NCBI GenBank assembly: GCA_947591475.1
Contig: CANQDE010000006.1
Location: 50,140-114,139, forward strand
From: an uncultured Alistipes sp.
Lineage (GTDB): Bacteria; Bacteroidota; Bacteroidia; Bacteroidales; Rikenellaceae
DNA length: 64,000 nucleotides
Direction: 5' to 3'
The notes under the pieces are model-generated. The model saw nothing but the letters and a program-made list of their open reading frames with translations, was not told the origin of the DNA and did not search any database. Positions 9,345 to 18,077 of the stretch are shown here, piece after piece (within the stretch, counting starts at the first letter, position 1; the number at the start of each line of letters is the position of its first letter). The translations under genes were made by a program, and so were the position numbers.

Positions 9345-10433
9345 ATGAAATCAGCTTTGATTACCGGTATCACCGGGCAGGATGGTTCTTTCTTGGCCGA
9401 GTTTTTATTAGAAAAAGGTTACGATGTGCATGGAACCATCCGTCGTTCCTCTGTTGATTTCCGTGAGCGAATCGCTCATTTGGAGGGGCATTCGCGTTTC
9501 CATTTACACTATGCGGATTTGGGCGATTCGATGAGTTTGATTCAGGTGATCGGTAAGATTCGTCCTGATGAAATCTATAATCTTGCGGCACAAAGCCATG
9601 TGCAGGTATCGTTCGATGCACCGGAATTTACGGCAGATGTCGATGCGACCGGTGTACTGCGTATCTTGGAAGCGGTACGTCAATGCGGGCTGGCCAAAAC
9701 GTGTCGGATTTATCAGGCTTCGACGTCCGAACTTTACGGTAAAGTCGAGCAGGTGCCGCAGAGCGAAAAAACGCCTTTTCATCCGTACAGTCCCTATGCC
9801 GTTGCCAAATTGTACGGCTATTGGATTATCAAAGAATATCGTGAGGCTTACAACATGTTCTGCTGTTCAGGCATTCTTTTCAATCACGAATCGGAGCGTC
9901 GGGGTGAAACGTTTGTAACGCGCAAAATTACTTTGGCGGCGGCACGCATCAAACAGGGCAAGCAGGATAAACTATATCTCGGTAACCTTTCGTCGTTGCG
10001 CGATTGGGGCTATGCGAAGGATTATGTCGAGTGCATGTGGCTGATTCTCCAAAACGAAAAACCCGAAGATTTTGTGATTGCTACGGGAGAGCAACATTCG
10101 GTGCGTGAATTTTGCCAGTTGGCATTTCATAATGTCGGGATCGAACTCGAATTTAAGGGCGAGGGTGCAAATGAAAAGGGTATTGACAAAGCAACGGGCA
10201 AAGTGCTCGTCGAAGTTTCGTCCGACTTCTATCGCCCGACGGATGTCGTGAATTTGTTGGGTGATCCGTCGAAAGCCAAACGCGAATTGGGCTGGAATCC
10301 CACGAAGACCTCGTTCGAGCAGTTGGTGAAAATTATGGTTGATGCCGATATGGCGAAAGTGGCCGCCGAGCGCGAAAGCGAGCGTGTCAAAACCAATCTG
10401 GCAGCATACCTTGAAAAAGGTATCGTAAAATAA
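9345..10433 (+). CDS. gmd: GDP-mannose 4,6-dehydratase
   Basis: A 362-residue extended SDR converting GDP-D-mannose to GDP-4-keto-6-deoxymannose, the first step to GDP-L-fucose. Visible features are the NADP-binding [15 protein letters not shown] near residues 7-21, RRSS at about 32-35, YNLAAQSHV at about 77-85, [30 protein letters not shown] with catalytic Tyr and Lys in YAVAK, and [17 protein letters not shown]. Length and motifs match Gmd throughout. It is followed 13 bases later by fcl, the next pathway enzyme. Confidence 0.97.
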   Translation: MKSALITGITGQDGSFLAEFLLEKGYDVHGTIRRSSVDFRERIAHLEGHSRFHLHYADLGDSMSLIQVIGKIRPDEIYNLAAQSHVQVSFDAPEFTADVDATGVLRILEAVRQCGLAKTCRIYQASTSELYGKVEQVPQSEKTPFHPYSPYAVAKLYGYWIIKEYREAYNMFCCSGILFNHESERRGETFVTRKITLAAARIKQGKQDKLYLGNLSSLRDWGYAKDYVECMWLILQNEKPEDFVIATGEQHSVREFCQLAFHNVGIELEFKGEGANEKGIDKATGKVLVEVSSDFYRPTDVVNLLGDPSKAKRELGWNPTKTSFEQLVKIMVDADMAKVAAERESERVKTNLAAYLEKGIVK

Positions 10434-10446
10434 CCGAGGCGTTATC

Positions 10447-11388
10447 ATGGAAAAAAATGCAAAAATCTACGTTGCGGGACATCGTGGCATGGTCGGTTCT
10501 GCGATCGTGCGCGAACTGCAACGGCAGGGATATACGCAAATCATTACTCGCACGCATAAGGAATTGGATTTGATCCGGCAAGATGCGGTCGAAAAGTTTT
10601 TCGCTATCGAAAAACCCGAATACGTCTTTCTCGCAGCAGCCAAAGTCGGAGGTATTATCGCCAATGAAAGTGCGTTGGCGGATTTCATGTACGAAAACAT
10701 GATTCTGGAAATGAACGTCATCCATGCTGCTTGGCAGAACGGATGCAAGAAACTGGAATTTCTGGGTTCTTCGTGCATCTATCCGCGTCTGGCACCGCAA
10801 CCGATGAAGGAATCATGTCTGTTGACTTCTAAGTTGGAAAAGACCAACGAAGCCTATGCGTTGGCCAAAATCTCCGGTTTGAAGTATTGCGAGTATCTGA
10901 ATCGGCAGTACGGGACGGACTATATCAGCGTTATGCCGACGAATCTCTACGGTCCGAACGACAATTATCACCCCGAACACAGTCATGTGCTTCCGGCTTT
11001 GATTCGTCGTTTTCACGAGGCGAAGGTGCAGGGATTGCCTTTTGTTACTTGTTGGGGCGATGGAAGTCCGTTGCGGGAGTTTCTCTATGTCGACGATTTG
11101 GCGAATTTGTGCGTTTTTCTGATGAACAATTATTCGGGAAACGAAACGGTAAATGCCGGAACCGGGAAAGAGTTGACTATTAAGGCACTTACCGAACTCG
11201 TCGCGAAAGTTGTCGGTTACGAAGGCGAAATCCGGTGGGATACTTCCCGCCCGAACGGCACGCCGCGCAAATTGCTTGACGTAAGTAAGGCCGCTTCACT
11301 CGGTTGGACCTATAAGACCGAACTGGAAGACGGTATTCGTCTTTCATACAAGGATTTTCTGGAAAATTCTATGCGAGCCGAACGATAA
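10447..11388 (+). CDS. fcl: GDP-L-fucose synthase
   Basis: A 313-residue SDR that epimerises and reduces GDP-4-keto-6-deoxymannose to GDP-L-fucose. It has the NADP motif AGHRGMVGSAIVR near residues 10-22, AAKVGGIIAN, FLGSSCIYP with the catalytic Ser/Cys, and YALAKISGLKYCEYLN with the YxxxK pair; NLYGPNDNYHPEHSHVLPALIRR is a further family signature. Together with gmd it supplies fucose to the surface polysaccharide. The same frame continues straight after its stop into an ABC ATPase remnant, so a rearrangement breakpoint lies just behind the gene. Confidence 0.97.
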   Translation: MEKNAKIYVAGHRGMVGSAIVRELQRQGYTQIITRTHKELDLIRQDAVEKFFAIEKPEYVFLAAAKVGGIIANESALADFMYENMILEMNVIHAAWQNGCKKLEFLGSSCIYPRLAPQPMKESCLLTSKLEKTNEAYALAKISGLKYCEYLNRQYGTDYISVMPTNLYGPNDNYHPEHSHVLPALIRRFHEAKVQGLPFVTCWGDGSPLREFLYVDDLANLCVFLMNNYSGNETVNAGTGKELTIKALTELVAKVVGYEGEIRWDTSRPNGTPRKLLDVSKAASLGWTYKTELEDGIRLSYKDFLENSMRAER

Positions 11389-11391
11389 AGA

Positions 11392-11559
11392 TTGGTGTCG
11401 TTGCTTCGGCGGCTGGTGCATGAGGAGCGGAAATGTATTCTTTTCTCGACGCACGAATTGGATTTGGTTTCGTTCGCCGATAGGGTGATGTTGATCGATC
11501 CGACGCAATTGTGTACCTTGTCTGCGGCGGAATTGGTTGGTAGCGAACGGTTGGAATAA
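11392..11559 (+). pseudogene. C-terminal remnant of an ABC transporter ATPase
   Basis: Immediately after the fcl stop and in the same frame, 55 codons read LVSLLRRLVHEERKCILF, then STHELDLVSFADRVMLID, then a short tail and TAA. This matches the end of FecE/BtuD-type ABC ATPases from the helix after Walker B through the switch histidine (STHELDL) to the C-terminus. Walker A, the signature motif and Walker B are absent and there is no start region, so it is a truncated relic. It suggests that a deletion or recombination joined the polysaccharide cluster to the tail of a siderophore- or cobalamin-type uptake operon. Confidence 0.7.
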
Positions 11560-11613
11560 CTATTCGGATGTGGCATTCCGACCGCCCGATAATAATCAGT
11601 CTGTTGCGAACAG

Positions 11614-11650
11614 AAACATCCCGCAAAACTTTGGTTTTGCGGGATGTTTT
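11614..11650 (+). terminator. Strong hairpin terminator
   Basis: A 16-bp perfect stem (AAACATCCCGCAAAAC paired with GTTTTGCGGGATGTTT) closes a four-base loop and ends in T residues. It lies 55 bases after the ABC remnant and would end plus-strand transcription of the polysaccharide cluster. Its core CCCGCAAAA/TTTTGCGGG recurs in the terminator at 38167-38198. Confidence 0.75.
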
Positions 11651-12172
11651 GTAACTATTGGGCTCTGCACAGCCGACCCGAATAAAACAGCAGAGAGGAC
11701 GATTCGCGAGCCAATCCTCCCAAAATCCTTATTATCAAGGTAATATGTATTTCGAAAATCGTGTAGTAACACATCTGTAACGGGCTCTTGTCCGCCGCAG
11801 TCTTCTATTGTCGGTCAAGCGTCTGCCCGTTATTATTACGTACTGCAAAATAAACTAAATCTTTTGAAACAGCCAAGAAAAAACAGAAGTTTTATTTTGC
11901 TGTTTTTTGGCACATTATATTTTTTGTGCGGTCTCTTTACGGTTTCTCTTTCACATTGGTGTTTTGCGTCGCGATCGATGTTTCGTTGTCCGGAGCAAAG
12001 GTCGTTACAGGTTCTTGACGGTCGGACAAGGTCAAGGCGGCTATGCCGTTTGGCTAAGAATCTCCACACCTCCTGTTATCGGGTAGTATTCGTTGTCAAA
12101 ACCTTGTTCTCCCTAACCCCTACACCTGTTCAGTTCCTGAAACGAAAACGACCGATGCGACGGAAAGACGCA
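11651..12172. other. Intergenic stretch with hairpins but no supported gene
   Basis: No convincing coding frame. At 11661-11700 CTCTGC pairs with a distant GCAGAG, followed by an imperfect stem (GGACGATT with AATCCTCC) at about 11698-11722. A T-rich imperfect hairpin at about 11868-11920 (CCAAGAAAAAACAG with CTGTTTTTTGG) could end the minus-strand uvrA-like/araC unit. TTGTCCG/CGGACAA at about 11988-12032 is another weak pairing. A plus-strand open frame from 11864 runs into the araC relic antisense and has no recognisable product. Confidence 0.4.
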
Positions 12173-13087
12173 TCAAAAAAATGTTCCTTTTCTATATTCC
12201 ATCGGTGTCATGCCCGTCTGTGTCCTGAAATAACGGACGAGGTATGACGGGGAGAGAAAATGCAATTGTCCGGCGATTTCCGCCGCAGATAGTGAAGTGT
12301 AGTCCAACAGATTCTTGATTTCCTGCACGGTCCTATGGTTTATATAACCCTTGGCACTCATTCCCAATTGTTGCTTGACAATCTTGTTCAAGTAGTTTGG
12401 CGTGATGCAGAGCAGGTCGGCATAAAACCCGATATTGCGCTGTGAGGTAAAATGCTTCTCAACCGACACGGTAAAAGGTTCGATGTATCTTTTTACAGAT
12501 GTGTCGCCCTCTTCCGACACCGTATAGGCATCTGAACGTTTCAGCAATGCCAGCGTTTCGTATAGCATGGCGCGCAGAATGTGCCGGTCAATCTCCAGCA
12601 AAGATGTCTTGCGCAAGTTAGCCTCATCCCCGTGTATTTCCGTTTTGATTTGTTCCATGACCTGACAAATGCGGCTGTACAGGTCGTCGTCGATGCGGTA
12701 GAACGGCGAGCGGCGGTTCCGTTGCAGGCAGGGAAATTTTTGCAGGAACGAACGGTCGTTGAAAAATGAAAGCAGGAACTCTTCTTCAAAGACCAGCACG
12801 TATCCCTGCAACTGCGTGTCGCGCTACCATCGCCACACATCGCCCGGAATACCGGCTACGAACGTTCCGCGTTCGGCATTTATCGTATCGTTGTTGATGC
12901 CTATTTCCTCTTGTCCGTCCGTTACGAGTATCAGACAATAGAAGTTGCAACGGTGAACCGGCTGCTTCTCTATGCCGCGTTTGATATAGTGTATGTCATT
13001 CAGGTCAATGAGCAGTTCACCGCCGTATTTGTGCTTGAAGAACTTGATTACCGGTATCTTTTCCATATCTGTCGTAAATATGTTCAT
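12173..13087 (-). pseudogene. AraC-family transcriptional regulator broken by an in-frame TAG
   Basis: Two consecutive minus-strand pieces lie in one frame and are separated by a single TAG at 12824-12826. The N-terminal piece (from ATG 13087 or 13066, EKIPVIKFFKHKYGGELLIDL) is an AraC cupin sensor; the C-terminal piece ends with a double helix-turn-helix (NIGFYADLLCITPNYLNKIV, then AAEIAGQLHFLSPSYLVRYF, GMTPMEYRKG). CAG (Gln) to TAG is the simplest explanation. The gene follows the UvrA-like gene by about 40-60 bases on the same strand and may have regulated it. A sequencing error or suppressed stop cannot be excluded. Confidence 0.75.
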
Positions 13088-13126
13088 AGCCCTCGGTCGA
13101 GGTCTCAACAGCAAGCTGTTCATCGT

Positions 13127-15670
13127 TTAGCGTCTGTCCCGTTTCTCTCCGTTTTCCATACACTGTTTCAGATAGATACCGGTCTTGCTCCTTTCACATT
13201 CGCAAATTTCCTCCGGCGTGCCTGCGGCTACGATTTCCCCACCGTGAACACCGCCGCCCGGCCCCATATCAATCACATAGTCCGCATTCCGGATTACATC
13301 CAAATCATGCTCAATCACAATCACGGTGGCACCGTTTTCAATCAGACCTTGAAACACACCTAACAGCGTCTGAACATCCAGTGGATGCAAGCCGATGGTG
13401 GGTTCATCGAACACAAATACCGAATCCGACTGCCCCTTTCCCATCTCGCTGGCTAACTTCAGCCGCTGGGCCTCGCCGCCGGAAAGGCTGGGTGTTTCCT
13501 CGCCCAAGGTCAGGTATCCCAAGCCCAAGTCCTGCAACACTTGCAGCCGCCGTGCCACAAGTGGCAGGTCAGCACAGGCGGCAAGCGCCTCGGTAATGCT
13601 CATATCCATCAGTTCGGGCAGGGTATTTGCCTGTCCGCCCTTTTTCGCTGCTCGCCGAATCAAGCCGGCTTCCTTGCTATAGCGTGAGCCGCCGCAATCC
13701 GGACAGGGAATATCCACATCCGGCAGAAACTGGACGTCGAGGCTGATAATTCCTGTTCCGTCGCAAGTGGGGCACCGCAGGCTCCCCGTGTTATAGGAGA
13801 AGTCCCCGGCTTTATATTCACGTGCTTTCGCATCCGGCGTGCGGGCGAACACCTTGCGCAGTTCGTCGTGGACGTCGGCATAGGTCGCCACTGTGGAGCG
13901 TACATTGATGCCGATGGGGGTGGCGTCAATCAGTTTGACTTGAAAGATACCCCGGGCGGAAACGCTCTTGACATGTTCGGGCAGCTTACCTCCTTTGACG
14001 GATGCCTCCAAAGCGGGAACAAGGCTCTCCAAAATCAGGGTGGTTTTGCCGGAGCCGGACACACCGGTTACGGCAATCAGACGACCTTTGGGAAAATCCA
14101 CTTCCAAGGACTTTACGGTGTGTATTTGGCCGGTAGAGAGGTGGATGGTTCCCAACTCGAACATCTTCTCCGGTGGAATATGACTTCCCACATCAATCAC
14201 CGTTTTGCCGGTGAGAAATCCGCCGATCCGGGAGTTCGGATTTTCTGCTACTGCTTCCAATGGCCCTTGGGCAATGATGCTCCCGCCGCCGGCTCCTGCT
14301 TCTGGCCCCATTTCGATGAGCCAGTCGGCTTCTTTCAATACGTTGGTATCATGGTCTACCAAAACCACCGTGTTCCCGTCCGCAATCAAGTCGTTCATCA
14401 CTCCGGTGAGCCCCTCCATATTGGAAGGGTGCAAGCCGATAGACGGTTCGTCCAATACATACAAAACTCCGGTCGTGCGGTTGCGCACGGCTCGCGCCAG
14501 CTGCATGCGCTGACGCTCTCCGGTGGAGAGGGTGGAAGCCGCACGGTCGAGGGTAAGATAAGAGAGCCCAAGATCCATCAGCCGCCTGGCCGCAATCTGG
14601 AAAGATTCGCAGATACTCTCTGCCATGGGGCGCATTTCTGCGGGCAGGGAATCGGGAACGCCATCCACCCAAGAGACCAACTCAGACAAAGTTTTTGTGC
14701 AGACCTCCGCTAATGAGATTCCCCGCAACATCGGTGCCCGTGCGGCTTCATTGAGCCGGGTGCCGCTACAGTCGGGGCAAACATCCTGCCGAAGAAATTT
14801 CTCCACTCGCTTCATCCCCTTTTCATCCTTGACTTTCGACAGGGCGTTCTCCACCGTATAGGTAGCGTTGAAGTAGGTGAAGTCCATATCGCCCGCCGCG
14901 CCGCTGGTCTTGTTCTGGTAGATAATGTTTTTCTTTACAGCCGGCCCGTGGAACACAATCTCTTTCTCCTTGTCGGTCAGCTCCCTGAACGGCACATCGG
15001 TACGAACCCCCATCTCCCGGGCGATGTCTTTCATCAGCGACCACATCAGCGTCTGCCACGGTGCGACCGCCCCCTCGTCAATCGACAGGGAATCGTCCGG
15101 TACGAGCGTCGTTTCATCCACGGTGCGCACAATGCCGGTGCCGTCGCACTTTTTACATGCTCCTTGACTGTTAAACGCAAGCTCCTCTGCACCGGGCGCA
15201 AAGAAGTGTTCGCCACACATAGGGCAGACAAGCGGAAGACCCGCCGCCACGTTCAAGGAAGGTCCCGCATAGTGCCCATTCGGACAACGGTGGCTGGCCA
15301 AGCGCGAAAACATCAGCCGCAGGCTGTTCAGCAGTTCCGTGCCGGTTCCGAACGTGCTGCGAATCCCCGGAACACCGGGCCGCTGGCGAAGCGCCAATGC
15401 CGCCGGAACATACAGCACTTCATCCACCTGCGCCTTTTCCGCCTGCGTCATTCTTCTGCGTGTGTAAGTGGACAAAGATTCCAAATATCGCCGCGAACCC
15501 TCCGCATAAAGGATGCCGAGCGCCAACGAGGACTTGCCGGAGCCGGAAACACCTGCAATTCCTACGATTTTGTTAAGCGGTATGTCAACGTCGATATTTT
15601 TCAGATTGTGTACCCGCCCGCCGCGTATTTCAATTCTGTCGGGAGCCTTTTGATTTTCCATTTTATGCAT
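13127..15670 (-). CDS. UvrA-like ABC ATPase (excinuclease A paralogue)
   Basis: An 847-residue twin-cassette ATPase of the UvrA family. Walker A motifs are GVSGSGKSS (residues 40-48) and a second GVSGSGKTT near mid-protein; signatures are LSTGERQRMQLARA and LSGGEAQRLKLASE; zinc-binding Cys pairs occur in CPMCGEHF...CKKCDGTG, CPDCSGTR and CPTCDGTG...CPDCGGSR. It is about 90 residues shorter than housekeeping UvrA (about 940), consistent with a UvrA2/DrrC-type paralogue. Such proteins act in repair or drug self-protection; which applies here is unknown. Start is ATG 15670 or 15661. It is probably co-transcribed with the broken araC gene and may be acquired. Confidence 0.85.
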   Translation of the reverse strand: MHKMENQKAPDRIEIRGGRVHNLKNIDVDIPLNKIVGIAGVSGSGKSSLALGILYAEGSRRYLESLSTYTRRRMTQAEKAQVDEVLYVPAALALRQRPGVPGIRSTFGTGTELLNSLRLMFSRLASHRCPNGHYAGPSLNVAAGLPLVCPMCGEHFFAPGAEELAFNSQGACKKCDGTGIVRTVDETTLVPDDSLSIDEGAVAPWQTLMWSLMKDIAREMGVRTDVPFRELTDKEKEIVFHGPAVKKNIIYQNKTSGAAGDMDFTYFNATYTVENALSKVKDEKGMKRVEKFLRQDVCPDCSGTRLNEAARAPMLRGISLAEVCTKTLSELVSWVDGVPDSLPAEMRPMAESICESFQIAARRLMDLGLSYLTLDRAASTLSTGERQRMQLARAVRNRTTGVLYVLDEPSIGLHPSNMEGLTGVMNDLIADGNTVVLVDHDTNVLKEADWLIEMGPEAGAGGGSIIAQGPLEAVAENPNSRIGGFLTGKTVIDVGSHIPPEKMFELGTIHLSTGQIHTVKSLEVDFPKGRLIAVTGVSGSGKTTLILESLVPALEASVKGGKLPEHVKSVSARGIFQVKLIDATPIGINVRSTVATYADVHDELRKVFARTPDAKAREYKAGDFSYNTGSLRCPTCDGTGIISLDVQFLPDVDIPCPDCGGSRYSKEAGLIRRAAKKGGQANTLPELMDMSITEALAACADLPLVARRLQVLQDLGLGYLTLGEETPSLSGGEAQRLKLASEMGKGQSDSVFVFDEPTIGLHPLDVQTLLGVFQGLIENGATVIVIEHDLDVIRNADYVIDMGPGGGVHGGEIVAAGTPEEICECERSKTGIYLKQCMENGEKRDRR

Positions 15671-15719
15671 TATTTTTCTTCATCGGCGTCTTGATTGAAG
15701 TCAAGTGTTTATCTTAATG

Positions 15720-15727
15720 CAAAATTA
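15720..15727 (-). promoter_or_regulatory. Putative -7 box for the UvrA-like gene
   Basis: On the minus strand TAATTTTG matches the Bacteroidota -7 consensus TAnnTTTG about 50 bases upstream of the ATG at 15670. A TTTC resembling the upstream TTTG element lies about 17 bases further upstream. The match is by eye only. Confidence 0.45.
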
Positions 15728-15790
15728 GCGGTTTCATTGTATATGAAAGAAGAGAAACAGGGAAATAGATGGCACTTTTCGGGAATAATC

Positions 15791-16012
15791 ATGAAAAGTG
15801 CCATTTTAGTCCGTATTTCTCTTGCAACGCACCGAAAGGAACAGGGTAACTTTGTCGCCGATACGACTTCTGTCGTGCGGACGTTGCGCACGGCAGGAAT
15901 CCCCACGATGTTTGAGACTACCGCTGGCACCCACTTCGCACCTGCCTATCCACGCATAGAAAAAGTATTCGGCGGATTAACCCAGTTGGCAACTCAGAAA
16001 AAAATGTGCTGA
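15791..16012 (+). CDS. Small unrecognised ORF, possible gene remnant
   Basis: A 73-codon frame (a longer version starts at 15695 but would cover the uvrA-like promoter). The segment TTSVVRTLRTAGIPTMFETTAGTHF resembles the end of an alpha/beta-hydrolase, where a strand is followed by the catalytic histidine, but the similarity is weak and the N-terminus does not continue it. No clear ribosome-binding site or promoter is visible. It lies in a 390-base gap between the UvrA-like gene and uxuA. I do not assign a function; it may be a decayed fragment. Confidence 0.2.
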   Translation: MKSAILVRISLATHRKEQGNFVADTTSVVRTLRTAGIPTMFETTAGTHFAPAYPRIEKVFGGLTQLATQKKMC

Positions 16013-16060
16013 CATAATACTGCCTGTCGCTACCTTCTCTTCATGTAGCGTAGGTGATGT

Positions 16061-17239
16061 CTATTTTTCTTGAAAAAGCGTACCTGCGATACCCATTTCG
16101 AGTCCGCGCAGTTCGGCCAGCCCTTTCAGACGACCCAAACAGGAGTAGCCCGGATTCGTCCGTTTTTTCAGGTCGTCGCACATTTGGTGGCCGTGATCCG
16201 GCCGCATCGGAATCGAACGCTTGTACTGCTGCTGAATTTCCAAAAAGGCTTTCATCACCTCGTACATCGGCACGTCGCCTTCCAAGTGGTTTGCTTCGTA
16301 AAAATTGCCTTCGGCATCGCGTTGCGTCGAACGCAGGTGCACGAAGTAGACCCGTTCGCCGCATCGGCGCATCATGCCCGGCAGGTCGTTCTGTGCCGAT
16401 ACGCCCAGTGAACCCGTGCAGAGGCACAGCCCGTTCGACGGATTCGGAACCGCTTCGATTAACTTCTGAAAATCGGCTTCAGTCGAGAGGATGCGCGGCA
16501 GCCCCAAAATCGGATAGGGCGGGTCGTCGGGGTGAATCGCGAGCACGGTTCCCGCTTCATCGGCTACGGGCGCGATTTCGCGCAGGAAGGCAATCAAGTT
16601 GCCGCGCAGGATTTCGGGCGTGATGCCCTTGTAGCGGTCGAGCTCTTTTTGGAACTGCTCCAGCGTGAAACTTTCCTCCGAGCCCGGAAGTCCCGCAATC
16701 ATGTTGCGCGTAATGCGTTCGATTTCGGCGGCGTCCATCCGTTCGTAGCGGGCTTTCGCTCGGGCGATCTCTTCGGCCGTGTACTCTTTTTCGGCGCCGG
16801 GCCGTTTCAGAATGAAAAGGTCGAAGGCCATGAATGCGGCCCGCTCGAACCGCAGGGCCCGCGAGCCGTCGGGCAGTTCGTAGGCGAGGTCGGTGCGCGT
16901 CCAGTCGAGCACGGGCATGAAATTGTAGGTGATGATTTTTACCCCGCAGGCCGCCAGATTGCGAATCGATTGCTTGTAGTTCTCGATGTACTTTTGAAAG
17001 TCGCCCGTGCGGGTCTTGATGTGTTCGTGTACGGGGACGCTTTCGACCACCGACCACACCATGCCGGCGTCGGCGACCTGCTGTTGGCGTTTGCGGATTT
17101 CGTCGACCGTCCACACCTCGCCGTTGGGAATGTGGTGCAGGGCTGTTACGATGTCCGTGACGCCGCCCTGCCGGATGTCCGCCAAACTCACGGGATCGTC
17201 GGGCCCGTACCAGCGGAAAGATTGTTTGCAGAGATACAT
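16061..17239 (-). CDS. uxuA: Mannonate dehydratase
   Basis: A 392-residue TIM-barrel enzyme removing water from D-mannonate to give 2-keto-3-deoxygluconate (KDG). It opens with the family-specific [20 protein letters not shown] and has [36 protein letters not shown] and MRPDHGHQ, which hold the metal-binding and catalytic residues of UxuA. It is the last gene of the minus-strand locus, 16 bases after the SDR gene. With that enzyme it drains fructuronate, the isomer of glucuronate, so it shows what the upstream hydrolases release. No UxaC, KDG kinase or aldolase gene lies in the window. Confidence 0.95.
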   Translation of the reverse strand: MYLCKQSFRWYGPDDPVSLADIRQGGVTDIVTALHHIPNGEVWTVDEIRKRQQQVADAGMVWSVVESVPVHEHIKTRTGDFQKYIENYKQSIRNLAACGVKIITYNFMPVLDWTRTDLAYELPDGSRALRFERAAFMAFDLFILKRPGAEKEYTAEEIARAKARYERMDAAEIERITRNMIAGLPGSEESFTLEQFQKELDRYKGITPEILRGNLIAFLREIAPVADEAGTVLAIHPDDPPYPILGLPRILSTEADFQKLIEAVPNPSNGLCLCTGSLGVSAQNDLPGMMRRCGERVYFVHLRSTQRDAEGNFYEANHLEGDVPMYEVMKAFLEIQQQYKRSIPMRPDHGHQMCDDLKKRTNPGYSCLGRLKGLAELRGLEMGIAGTLFQEK

Positions 17240-17255
17240 GTTCGGAGTGATTTGG

Positions 17256-18068
17256 TTAAATGGAAAATGCGTCGAAACCTCCGTCTACGACGGCCAGCGC
17301 ACCCGTTACGAACGACGAAGCGTCGCTGATTAGATAGTGAATGGTTCCCAGCAGCTCCTCCGGTTCGGCGAACCGGCCCGCCGGTGTGTGGGCGATAATC
17401 GTTCGCGCGCGGTCGGTATAGGAGCCGTCCTCGTTCGTCAGCAGCGTGCGGTTCTGGTTCGTCAGCAGGAAGCCCGGCACGATGGCGTTCACGCGCATTT
17501 CGGGCGAGAATTTGGTCGCCAGTTCCGCCGCCATGTACTTCGTATAGTTGGCGATGGCCGCCTTCGCCGCGCCGTAGCCCACCACTCGCGTCAGGGGCCG
17601 CAGGGCCGATTCGGAACAGAAGTTCACGATGACGCCTTTCTTACGGGCCGTCATCGCTTCGCCGAAGATGGTCGTCGGCAGCACCGTGCCGAAAAGATTC
17701 AAGTCGACGACCTTTTTGAACGCGTCGATTTCCAAGTCGAGGAACGACTTGTCGGGTGCGATGGTCGCGCCGCCCATGTTGCCGCCGGCTGCATTCAGCA
17801 GCACGTCGATGCGACCGCAAGCCGCGAGAATGTCGGCGCGGTTTTTCTCCAAGACCTCGCGGTTCAGCACGTCGGTCGTCAGAAACATCGCTTCGCCGCC
17901 GTCGGCCTTGATTTCGGCGACCAGCGTTTCGCCTGCGGTGGCGTCGCGGTCGAGGATGACGACCTTGGTTCCCTGCTCGGCGAGATAACGGCAAATGCAA
18001 CGTCCTAAAATTCCGGCACCGCCCGTGATGACGACGACCTTTTCCTTGATGTCAAACAGATTTTTCAT
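17256..18068 (-). CDS. SDR oxidoreductase, probable D-fructuronate reductase (mannonate oxidoreductase)
   Basis: A 270-residue classical short-chain dehydrogenase: cofactor motif TGGAGILG (residues 15-22), NAAGG near 90, Ser in NFCSESA near 150 and catalytic YGAAK near 165. The ending [11 protein letters not shown] and the [15 protein letters not shown] segment match SDR proteins found beside mannonate dehydratase in Bacteroidota and resemble Bacillus UxuB/YjmF rather than the unrelated E. coli UxuB fold. The expected reaction is D-fructuronate to D-mannonate with NAD(P)H. A KduD-like role on unsaturated uronate products is the main alternative. It is 9 bases from the GH3 gene. Confidence 0.8.
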   Translation of the reverse strand: MKNLFDIKEKVVVITGGAGILGRCICRYLAEQGTKVVILDRDATAGETLVAEIKADGGEAMFLTTDVLNREVLEKNRADILAACGRIDVLLNAAGGNMGGATIAPDKSFLDLEIDAFKKVVDLNLFGTVLPTTIFGEAMTARKKGVIVNFCSESALRPLTRVVGYGAAKAAIANYTKYMAAELATKFSPEMRVNAIVPGFLLTNQNRTLLTNEDGSYTDRARTIIAHTPAGRFAEPEELLGTIHYLISDASSFVTGALAVVDGGFDAFSI

Positions 18069-18077
18069 GATACGGTT

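Noticed and set aside
11864..12247. 127-codon plus-strand frame that could be a small membrane protein
   Set aside because: Only the first 30 residues look hydrophobic; the rest is basic and runs antisense into the araC relic.
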